In this document: positions 1 to 5,025 of the stretch, piece after piece | Layout of the letters: every line of letters starts with the position of its first letter | How positions within the stretch are numbered: position 1 is the stretch's first letter | Assembly: GCA_900753645.1 (NCBI GenBank) | Contig: CAADZW010000014.1 | Coordinates: 1 to 5,025, forward strand | Length of the DNA stretch: 5,025 nucleotides | DNA from: Bacilli bacterium | GTDB lineage: Bacteria; Bacillota_I; Bacilli_A; RF39; UBA660 | Reading direction: 5' to 3' | Notes under the pieces: generated by a model | The model's database searches: none | What the model saw: only the letters and a program-made list of their open reading frames with translations | Told to the model about the DNA's origin: nothing | Program-made: the position numbers and the translations under genes

Positions 1-199
1 AAGTTCCAGCATATATATGAGCGAAAATATCTTTAGTTTAAATAATGATATAGTTAATGATTTAATTAAGTATGGTAAATTTAATAACGATAAATATAAC
101 GATATAAAAAGTTTAAATTATAAAGATTTTTGCAAATTAATTAAGAATATTGACTTTAGTAATTATACAACATTAATTATCGAACCTAAAAGCAAGTAA
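1..199 (+). CDS. 3' end of an unidentified protein gene, cut by the left edge
   Basis: The frame is open from base 2 to a TAA at 197-199, giving 65 visible residues. An ATG at 17 could start a 60-residue protein, but the bases before it (CCAGCATATAT) contain no ribosome binding site and the frame continues upstream, so this is more likely the C-terminus of a longer protein. The visible part is rich in Asn, Lys, Asp and Ile, with no Trp and one Cys. It has a helical stretch followed by a short hydrophobic strand (TTLIIEP) and a basic tail. The shape, a helix ending in KNIDFSNYTTLIIEPKSK, is reminiscent of the end of M16-family (insulinase-like) peptidase proteins such as the YfmF/YfmH type. 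That is a guess from general resemblance, with no catalytic motif in view. A hairpin terminator overlaps the stop codon, supporting a real gene end. The gene converges on ileS. Confidence 0.6.
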   Translation, partial: SSSIYMSENIFSLNNDIVNDLIKYGKFNNDKYNDIKSLNYKDFCKLIKNIDFSNYTTLIIEPKSK

Positions 200-210
200 T
201 TGCTTTTTTT
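188..210 (+). terminator. Rho-independent terminator of the left-edge gene
   Basis: AAAAGCAA (188-195) pairs with TTGCTTTT (200-207) around a GTAA loop (196-199), followed by further T up to 210. The loop includes the TAA stop codon, so the stem begins inside the last codons. The stem has only two G-C pairs, so it is weak, but its position and T-tract are right. On the minus strand it would be followed by only a short T run, so it probably works mainly in the + direction. Confidence 0.6.
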
Positions 211-216
211 ATTGAT

Positions 217-244
217 AAAAAAAAGAACAAATTTAATTGTTCTT
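217..244 (-). terminator. Rho-independent terminator of ileS
   Basis: Read on the minus strand, AAGAACAA (244-237) pairs with TTGTTCTT (230-223) across a 6-base loop, and the T run continues to 217. The upstream arm contains the last two sense codons of ileS (Lys, Asn) and part of the third, so gene end and terminator overlap. It lies about 7 bases from the terminator of the converging + strand gene. Confidence 0.75.
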
Positions 245-2935
245 AATCACTTCATGGCAACGATGACAAATATCGTTAACCATTTCATCTTTATCGAATA
301 AATTCCAACATCTTTCACATTTGATACCAGTAAAAGATTCAACCTTAATATCGTATTTTCCTTTATTTAATTCAACTTTAGAAACGATCAATAATTGTTT
401 TAAATAATCTTTAAAATAATCGATAAATTGCTCGTCTTCGATCGATAAATAAACTTTAGCTTCTAATGATTTGCCGATTAATTTCTCGTTACGTGCTTCT
501 TCTAGTTTTTTATAAACATCATCTTTTACTTTAAAGAATTGATCGAATTTAGCTAATATTTCTTGTTCATCATCATATTTGACGACACTAGGATTATTTT
601 CTAAGTGAACGCTTTCTTTATGACCATTAATTAATTGATAAACCTCTTCACTGGTGTAAGGAAGAATTGGTGCTAGTAATTTAATTAAGCTAGTTAATGT
701 TTCATATAAAACCGTTTGGACACTTCTTCTTACTTTAGAATTACTTTTTTCGATATATAGAATATCTTTTGTAAAGTCTAAGTAAAAGTTAGATAAATTA
801 AATGATACATAATTATTAACTAATTTATAAACTTCCTGATAGTTATAATCATCATAAGCAGACTTGATATTCTTAATTAATTCGTTTAGTTTAATCATCA
901 TATATTTATCGTAAATAAACATATCTTGATAAGCAACCTTATCTTTTTCATAATTAAAACCAAATAGATTGCCTAACATAAAGCGATATGTGTTTCTAAT
1001 TTTACGATAGCTTTCTTTTACTTGAGCAATCAATTCATCACTAATTCTAACATCCTCAGTATAATCAACGCTAGCCACCCATAATCTTAATACATCTGCT
1101 CCATGAAGTTTTATCATTTGAAGTGGATCGACTGTATTACCTAGCGACTTACTCATTTTTAAGCCTTTGCCATCTAAAACAAATCCGTGAGATACTAAAT
1201 TTTTATATGGCGTTTGACCATGAACAGCTACTCCACAAATCAAAGAAGAATTAAACCAACCACGATATTGATCAGATCCTTCTAAATAAAGATCTGCAGG
1301 ATATGGTAAACCTCTTTCAATTAAAACAGCAGTATGAGATGATCCGGAATCAAACCAAACATCCATGATATCTTCTTCTTTAGTAAATTTACCATTAGGA
1401 CTAGCCGGATTGGTATAACCTTCTGGTAATAAATCTTTAGCTTCTCTTTCAAACCAAACATTAGATCCATATTCCCTAAATAAATCTGCAACGTGCATCA
1501 TAACATCATAGTCAACAATTTCACTACCGTCTTCGTTGTAGAAAATTGGAATTGGTACCCCCCAAACTCTTTGACGAGAAATACACCAATCACCGCGTTC
1601 TTTAATCATATTATAAAGTCTTGTTTTACCCCAAGTAGTATGAAATGTGACATTATTATCTAATTCACTTAATAACTTATCTCTTATTTTATCAATACTG
1701 CAAAACCATTGCGCCGTTGCTCTAAAGATAATCGGTTTTTTAGTACGCCAATCGTGAGGATAAGAGTGAGTTATAAATTTTAATTTTAATAAAACCCCTA
1801 ATTCATCTAATTTCTTTGTTACTTCTTTGTTAGCATCTTCAAAGAATAAACCAGCAAACGGACCTGATTCACTATTTAAAACACCGTTATCATCGACACC
1901 ATTAACCATTCCTAAATCATACTGTTTACCGATTATAAAATCATCCGCACCATAAGATGGAGCAATATGAACTAAACCTGTTCCAGCATCTAAAGTTACG
2001 TGATAACCGATAACAACCGGACTAATGCGATCCATGAAAACATGTTGATATTTTATACCTTCTAATTCTCGACCACTAAAAGTATTTAAAACTTCATAGT
2101 TTTCCCAACCAAATTCATTAGCTAAACTTTCTAATAAATCTTTAGCAACAATATACTTTTGATCGTTAACTAACACTTTAACATAATCTAATTGTTCACC
2201 AACAGCAATACCTAAGTTACCTGGTAAAGTCCAAGGTGTCGTTGTCCAAATAACTAAATTATCATCTTTAGCAACAAGATCATTGCCTTCTACAACTTTA
2301 AAGGCAACAAAAATTGAAGGATCTTTTCGGTCTTTATACTCGATTTCAGCTTCAGCTAAAGCCGATTCACTTGATGGTGACCAATAAACTGGTTTTAAAC
2401 CTTTAAAGATCAATCCTTGTCTTGCCATTTCGGCAAAAACTTCGATTTGTTTAGCTTCAAATTCCTTTTGGTAAGTTATGTATGGATGTTCCCAATCACC
2501 GATAATATTCAAAGATTTAAAATCAGCCATCTGTTTATTTACTTGTTTGATTGCATATTCTAAACATAGTTTGCGAAAGTCTTGTTTAGACATACTTTTG
2601 CGATCAATACCACTATTAGTAACCGCTGTTTCGATTGGTAAACCATGAGTATCCCAACCCGGAACAAATCTCGTATCGAAACCTTCCATCATTTTATAAC
2701 GATTGACGAAATCTTTTAAAATTTTATTCATCGCATGACCAATATGAATATTACCATTGGCATATGGTGGACCGTCGTGTAAAACAAAAGGTTGATTATT
2801 TTTATTTTTTTCGACAATCTTATTATATAAATCTAATTTTTCCCACTTTTCACGCATTAACTTTTCATTTTCTGGTAAATTACCTCGCATACTAAAACTA
2901 GTATTAGGCATTAATAAAGTATCTTTGTAATCCAT
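233..2935 (-). CDS. ileS: isoleucyl-tRNA synthetase
   Basis: This class I aminoacyl-tRNA synthetase activates isoleucine with ATP and charges tRNA-Ile in the cytoplasm. At 900 residues it is complete and close to the B. subtilis length. Visible in order: the PPYANGNIHIGH signature (HIGH at about 64-67); the CP1 editing domain with its Thr-rich WTTTPW motif (230-235) and a VHIAPSYGADDF segment (His323, Asp332), which removes mischarged valine; WCISRQRVWG from Trp450; DVWFDSGSSH around 525-534; KMSKS at 593-597; a helical anticodon-binding region from about 640; and a C-terminal zinc site with Cys873, Cys876, Cys890 and Cys893. Zinc-bearing bacterial IleRS of this kind is the ordinary housekeeping form. 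The ATG at 2935 is preceded by an AGGGAG site 9 bases away. The gene is last in the sepF-divIVA-ileS run and is controlled by the T-box leader just upstream. The one oddity is SYGADD in the editing motif, where GHG(E/P)DD is common. Confidence 0.98.
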   Translation of the reverse strand: MDYKDTLLMPNTSFSMRGNLPENEKLMREKWEKLDLYNKIVEKNKNNQPFVLHDGPPYANGNIHIGHAMNKILKDFVNRYKMMEGFDTRFVPGWDTHGLPIETAVTNSGIDRKSMSKQDFRKLCLEYAIKQVNKQMADFKSLNIIGDWEHPYITYQKEFEAKQIEVFAEMARQGLIFKGLKPVYWSPSSESALAEAEIEYKDRKDPSIFVAFKVVEGNDLVAKDDNLVIWTTTPWTLPGNLGIAVGEQLDYVKVLVNDQKYIVAKDLLESLANEFGWENYEVLNTFSGRELEGIKYQHVFMDRISPVVIGYHVTLDAGTGLVHIAPSYGADDFIIGKQYDLGMVNGVDDNGVLNSESGPFAGLFFEDANKEVTKKLDELGVLLKLKFITHSYPHDWRTKKPIIFRATAQWFCSIDKIRDKLLSELDNNVTFHTTWGKTRLYNMIKERGDWCISRQRVWGVPIPIFYNEDGSEIVDYDVMMHVADLFREYGSNVWFEREAKDLLPEGYTNPASPNGKFTKEEDIMDVWFDSGSSHTAVLIERGLPYPADLYLEGSDQYRGWFNSSLICGVAVHGQTPYKNLVSHGFVLDGKGLKMSKSLGNTVDPLQMIKLHGADVLRLWVASVDYTEDVRISDELIAQVKESYRKIRNTYRFMLGNLFGFNYEKDKVAYQDMFIYDKYMMIKLNELIKNIKSAYDDYNYQEVYKLVNNYVSFNLSNFYLDFTKDILYIEKSNSKVRRSVQTVLYETLTSLIKLLAPILPYTSEEVYQLINGHKESVHLENNPSVVKYDDEQEILAKFDQFFKVKDDVYKKLEEARNEKLIGKSLEAKVYLSIEDEQFIDYFKDYLKQLLIVSKVELNKGKYDIKVESFTGIKCERCWNLFDKDEMVNDICHRCHEVIKNN

Positions 2936-2944
2936 TTAAATCAT

Positions 2945-2950
2945 CTCCCT
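2945..2950 (-). promoter_or_regulatory. ribosome binding site of ileS
   Basis: AGGGAG on the minus strand lies 9 bases before the ileS ATG and just after the T-box terminator T-run. It is therefore only transcribed when the T-box reads through. An ATG-ATT-TAA triplet series lies between it and the ileS start; see the rejected items. Confidence 0.75.
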
Positions 2951-2956
2951 ATAAAC

Positions 2957-3007
2957 AAAAAAAGCGATACCCAAAGGGCGAAATATTCCGCGGTACCACC
3001 TTTATTT
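2957..3007 (-). terminator. T-box antiterminator / terminator switch
   Basis: Two exclusive folds can be drawn on the minus strand. In the antiterminator, AAATA (3007-3003) pairs with TATTT (2985-2981), enclosing the T-box sequence for tRNA binding. In the terminator, GCG of the T-box (2992-2990) pairs with CGC (2966-2964) and CCC (2978-2976) with GGG (2972-2970), with unpaired bases between, and a seven-T run follows at 2963-2957. Both folds use the stretch at 2992-2976, as expected for a transcription-attenuating T-box. The terminator stem is imperfect as I draw it. Confidence 0.8.
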
Positions 3008-3147
3008 TTTACTTATTTAACTATAACGCGTCACCGTTTTTATCTTGTCCATAAAAAGCATCCAAAGTGATCTATGAATTAATTCTTTATTAGTTTCCAC
3101 CAACCACTAACTCTCTATCAAAGAAATCTAACTCACCGTCTTTTTCA
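2957..3147 (-). ncRNA. T-box riboswitch leader of ileS (Ile specifier)
   Basis: This leader senses uncharged tRNA-Ile and lets transcription continue into ileS when isoleucine is short. The diagnostic T-box sequence AAAGGTGGTACCGCGG lies at 3003-2988 on the minus strand; its TGG pairs with the tRNA acceptor end. Stem I runs from AAAAAG (3145-3140) to its partner CTTTTT (3058-3053). It carries a distal hairpin TTAGT/ACTAA (3110-3106 and 3094-3090) with an 11-base GGTTGGTGGAA loop. On the 3' side the ATC specifier sits at 3071-3069, in the context ATC-ACTTTGGA that is typical of T-boxes. A stem III-like hairpin with a GTGA tetraloop lies at about 3044-3021. The leader fills the whole divIVA-ileS gap. 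The stem boundaries were folded by eye; the identity itself is secure. Confidence 0.93.
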
Positions 3148-3150
3148 TTT

Positions 3151-3180
3151 GCTATATCTCTATTTTTTCGATGTCTTCAA
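3151..3180 (-). promoter_or_regulatory. possible promoter for the T-box/ileS transcript inside the end of divIVA
   Basis: A TTGAAG box (3180-3175) and a TATAGC box (3156-3151) are separated by 18 bases and overlap the last codons and stop of divIVA. Start of transcription would fall near 3145-3148, exactly where stem I of the T-box begins, and this fit is the main support. The -10 box is weak and A+T-rich DNA gives many such matches. Readthrough from the sepF promoter could also supply the leader. Confidence 0.35.
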
Positions 3181-3610
3181 CTAATTCAAGTTGTGTTTCT
3201 AAAGCTTCCTTTAATCGTTTTTTAAACACGATCATATTTCTTCTTAATTGATCGGTTTCTTTTTCAATTCCTTCAGCCTTAATCAATGCCTCATTGATAA
3301 TTCGATTGGCATTTTTTTTCGCATCGCCAACTATTATATCTCTTTCTTGATAAGCTGTCAACTTAATCTGTTCAGAAGTTTTTTCAGCCATTAAGATAGC
3401 TTTTCTTAAATTTTCTTCCATAGCAGAAAATTGAGTAACCTTGTCCTTCAAAGAAGCATTTTCTTCTTGTAAATGACTGTACTCTTCAATTTGCTTATCT
3501 TTTTTTTCGATTTCTTTTACCATCGATTCCACTTTTGCGATGACATTATCCAAAAAAACATTTACTTCTTCTGGATCATATCCTCTTAGAACACGGCTGA
3601 ACTTCTCCAT
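3152..3610 (-). CDS. divIVA: DivIVA-family cell division/polarity protein, short N-terminus
   Basis: DivIVA proteins are peripheral membrane coiled coils that gather at curved membrane (septum and poles) and recruit division or wall-growth partners. The N-terminal part KFSRVLRGYDPEEVNVFLDNVI (residues 3-24; note RGYDPEEV) is the family signature. A coiled coil follows at about 25-60. A second long coiled coil at about 65-148 has the family's Ala/Glu/Lys-rich pattern (NANRIINEALIKAEGIEKE). The length of 152 is near the usual 160-170. The first 9 or so residues of the canonical domain (M-LTP-DI-N type) are absent, and the B. subtilis Phe17 position, which inserts into the membrane, aligns with Leu8. 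The start is firm: GAGGTG lies 5 bases before the ATG and an in-frame TGA lies at 3622-3620, so no longer N-terminus exists in this frame. The gene follows sepF by 20 bases and is probably co-transcribed with it. Confidence 0.92.
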   Translation of the reverse strand: MEKFSRVLRGYDPEEVNVFLDNVIAKVESMVKEIEKKDKQIEEYSHLQEENASLKDKVTQFSAMEENLRKAILMAEKTSEQIKLTAYQERDIIVGDAKKNANRIINEALIKAEGIEKETDQLRRNMIVFKKRLKEALETQLELVEDIEKIEI

Positions 3611-3615
3611 AGTTT

Positions 3616-3621
3616 CACCTC
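3616..3621 (-). promoter_or_regulatory. ribosome binding site fixing the divIVA start
   Basis: GAGGTG on the minus strand sits 5 bases upstream of the ATG at 3610, in the 20-base gap after sepF. With the in-frame TGA at 3622-3620 it establishes that translation of DivIVA begins with MEKFSR and not further upstream. Confidence 0.75.
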
Positions 3622-3630
3622 AAATCAGTT

Positions 3631-4035
3631 TTACCATTCAATATTTATATCTTTATTATCGTGTATATCCTTACCTTCAGTCTCGTCAGTTATTTTACCA
3701 TTTACTTTAACATTATTCGGAGTACACAAAAATATTCCTCCACCAACCTTTTGTAAGTCGCCACCGATTGCATATATAGTGCCACTTAAGAAGTCGACAA
3801 TTCTTTTAGCTTGATCAGAAGTAACACGTTTTAGGTTAACAACAACTGTATTTCGGCTTTTTAATTGATCAGCTATTTGTTGTGTTTCAGAAAAAGCTCG
3901 TGGCTCTAATAAAACCAATTTAGTACTGCCATCTTCCTCCACTGCTTCACTAGCCTTTAAATTATAATATTGATCGTTTAATCCATCACTCAATATATCT
4001 GTTTCTTCACTTGAAAACCATTTTTTTATATTCAT
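3631..4035 (-). CDS. sepF: cell division protein SepF
   Basis: SepF binds the FtsZ C-terminus, polymerises into arcs and rings, and tethers the Z-ring to the membrane. I place the start at the ATG at 4035 (134 residues) because an AGGAGG site lies exactly 8 bases before it. The alternative is an in-frame GTG at 4071 that would add 12 residues; it has no comparable site and falls close to the probable transcription start. The chosen start gives MNIKKWF, the short amphipathic membrane-binding head expected of SepF, then an acidic variable linker to about residue 37. The globular domain spans about 38-110: [20 protein letters not shown], then [20 protein letters not shown], then [19 protein letters not shown]. 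The tail (about 113-134) is polar and acidic and ends in Trp. The gene opens a unit with divIVA and has a good promoter upstream. Confidence 0.96.
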   Translation of the reverse strand: MNIKKWFSSEETDILSDGLNDQYYNLKASEAVEEDGSTKLVLLEPRAFSETQQIADQLKSRNTVVVNLKRVTSDQAKRIVDFLSGTIYAIGGDLQKVGGGIFLCTPNNVKVNGKITDETEGKDIHDNKDINIEW

Positions 4036-4043
4036 ACCCTTTT

Positions 4044-4049
4044 CCTCCT
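4044..4049 (-). promoter_or_regulatory. ribosome binding site fixing the sepF start
   Basis: A full AGGAGG on the minus strand lies 8 bases before the ATG at 4035, the ideal spacing. It lies inside the 12-codon extension that a GTG start at 4071 would imply, so it argues for the shorter protein. Confidence 0.85.
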
Positions 4050-4083
4050 TGCTGTATAGACGATAATCCACACTACTATCCTC

Positions 4084-4112
4084 ATTTTACCACATATTAA
4101 ACAAATTGTGAA
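4084..4112 (-). promoter_or_regulatory. housekeeping (sigma-A type) promoter of sepF-divIVA
   Basis: TTCACA (4112-4107) and TAAAAT (4089-4084) are separated by exactly 17 bases; each differs from consensus at one position. A TG one base before the -10 box makes it an extended -10 promoter. Transcription should start near 4077, leaving a leader of about 42 bases before sepF. This is the best promoter match found in the window. Confidence 0.75.
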
Positions 4113-4170
4113 TAAAATTTTTGCATTTTGTATTTTTTTTGTAAATAAATTTAATAACTGATTTTAGGAA

Positions 4171-5025
4171 TTAAGATGTAATTGAATTTAAATATTTATT
4201 AATCGTTCCAACAACCTTTGTGATTTCGTTTAACAAAAGAACAAAATGATCATTGATATAACCTATATCTTTGTTTTTGCTTCTCATCTCATGTTCTAGT
4301 GCGATCTCTGCCAATTTAGTAAATCCTAAATAACGGCTATCACTTTTTAATCCATGAACTATTATTGCATAATTATCCATATCTTGTTTCATCCTATAAT
4401 CGTTTAATTGATTAGCTTTATCTTTTATTGTCGCCATAAACTCTCTTACTAAATCGTTGTAAGTATTAATATCACCTAATAACTCTAATGATTTATCGAT
4501 ATCGACACCATTTTCCTTTAAATAATCTTCTGATTTGGTCGTTACTTTAGGTTCTTCTTTAGGTGTTTCATTCTTTTCGTTTAACACGTTTGTGATGACA
4601 TCATTTAATACTTTTTTATTAATTGGTTTTGGGATATAGCCATCGAAACCAATGTTGGCATATTTTTCCTTTGCCCCATCGACTGCATCAGCTGTTAAAG
4701 CCACTATTTTGCCATTAAATTTAACCTCACTTTTTAATAATTTAAATAATTCGATTCCATCCATTTCTGGCATCATAATATCGACAAATATTAAATCGTA
4801 CTCTTTCCCGCTTTTGATTAAATTCAAACATTCTTTACCACTCAAACAACTTTCGATTGTAAAATTATATTCTTTTAAAAAGTTCTTAGCTATATCGATA
4901 TTGATCTTGTTATCGTCAACTAACAAAACTCTCTTAGTTGTAGCTTGTTCATTTGAATTATCTTCATTTGTCTTTTTCGAAGAATCTTTTTTTAAGTATT
5001 TTATTAAAATCCTATTTAATTCTTC
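4171..5025 (-). CDS. C-terminal part of a hybrid sensor histidine kinase: receiver + Hpt
   Basis: The frame is open to the right edge, so the 5' part is missing; 284 residues are visible, numbered here from the edge. Residues 1-12 (EELNRILIKYLK) resemble the last helix of another receiver domain. A polar Lys/Ser/Asn linker runs to about 29. A receiver domain (about 31-146) has the acidic pair Asp37-Asp38, phospho-acceptor Asp82 in FVDIMMPEMDG, Thr111 in ALTADA and Lys133 in PKPI, so all catalytic positions are intact. A charged Pro/Glu/Lys linker (about 149-168) leads to an Hpt domain with the phospho-histidine His224 in HGLKSDSRYLG. Receiver plus Hpt at a C-terminus is the usual layout of multistep phosphorelay kinases; the kinase core would lie beyond the edge. 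The TTG at 4926 is not a credible start because it lies within the first receiver strand. The signal and target cannot be seen. No clear terminator follows the stop. Confidence 0.9.
   Translation of the reverse strand, partial: EELNRILIKYLKKDSSKKTNEDNSNEQATTKRVLLVDDNKINIDIAKNFLKEYNFTIESCLSGKECLNLIKSGKEYDLIFVDIMMPEMDGIELFKLLKSEVKFNGKIVALTADAVDGAKEKYANIGFDGYIPKPINKKVLNDVITNVLNEKNETPKEEPKVTTKSEDYLKENGVDIDKSLELLGDINTYNDLVREFMATIKDKANQLNDYRMKQDMDNYAIIVHGLKSDSRYLGFTKLAEIALEHEMRSKNKDIGYINDHFVLLLNEITKVVGTINKYLNSITS

Noticed and set aside
2936..2944. A Met-Ile-stop mini-ORF (ATG ATT TAA) directly abutting the ileS ATG, which could suggest translational control by isoleucine.
   Set aside because: Its ATG touches the AGGGAG ribosome binding site with no spacer, so it cannot be initiated from it. 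The T-box already explains isoleucine control, and such triplets arise easily in A+T-rich DNA.
233..4035. Use of a Mycoplasma-type code with TGA as Trp, considered because of the A+T richness.
   Set aside because: Conserved Trp positions in IleS and SepF that I checked are TGG, the frames are intact when TGA is read as stop, and treating the TGA at 3622-3620 as a codon does not restore a canonical DivIVA head.
4036..4071. A 12-residue N-terminal extension of SepF from a GTG codon at 4071.
   Set aside because: The AGGAGG site at 4049-4044 lies inside this extension at ideal spacing for the ATG at 4035. The probable transcription start near 4077 would leave almost no leader for the GTG, and MNIKKWF matches a SepF membrane helix.
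4113..4170. A terminator after the kinase gene in the A/T-rich gap before the sepF promoter.
   Set aside because: There are A and T runs but I could not draw a stem with G-C pairs followed by a T-tract on the minus strand. The stretch appears to hold only A+T-rich spacer.
4171..4926. A stand-alone 251-residue response regulator starting at TTG 4926.
   Set aside because: The frame is open through the right edge, there is no ribosome binding site before the TTG, and the TTG lies within the first beta strand (RVLLVDDN), so the receiver begins upstream of it.
1..5025. Mobile elements, CRISPR arrays, tandem repeats, tRNA genes or a defence system.
   Set aside because: No repeated units, terminal inverted repeats, transposase-like frames or tRNA cloverleaf sequence were seen. 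The content is a conserved division and translation locus next to a sensor kinase.

Overview
The window looks like chromosomal DNA from a low-G+C Gram-positive bacterium of the Bacillota/Bacilli kind (Erysipelotrichales, RF39 or Acholeplasma-like lineages would all fit; I cannot choose between them). The reasons are strong A+T bias, purine-rich Shine-Dalgarno sites, a sepF-divIVA-ileS cluster and a T-box leader before ileS. Tryptophan is written TGG at the conserved places checked, and visible stops are TAA or TAG. An in-frame TGA lies just upstream of divIVA. Nothing suggests the Mycoplasma code in which TGA means Trp.

Layout, left to right. Bases 1-199 (+) hold the 3' end of a gene entering from the left edge, closed by a small hairpin terminator. 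Everything else is on the minus strand. Transcription runs from the right edge: the 3' end of a hybrid sensor kinase (receiver plus Hpt domains, 4171-5025, incomplete), then a 135-base gap with a good promoter, then sepF (3631-4035), divIVA (3152-3610), a T-box riboswitch (about 2957-3147) and ileS (233-2935). The ileS terminator starts inside its own last codons and faces the + strand gene's terminator, so the two units converge at 188-244.

Functional reading. SepF anchors and aligns FtsZ at the division site. The DivIVA-family protein is a coiled-coil organiser of poles or septa. IleS charges tRNA-Ile and is controlled by the T-box, which carries an ATC (Ile) specifier. In Bacillus subtilis the order is sepF-ylmG-ylmH-divIVA-ileS. 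Here sepF is followed directly by divIVA, so the cluster is compacted. The DivIVA protein also starts unusually late in the conserved N-terminal domain, and the start is well fixed by its ribosome binding site.

I see no mobile element, CRISPR array, tRNA or rRNA gene. The window is mostly a conserved housekeeping locus. The points most worth a second look are the short-headed DivIVA, the missing ylmG/ylmH genes, the phosphorelay protein next to division genes, and a possible extra receiver domain just beyond the right edge.
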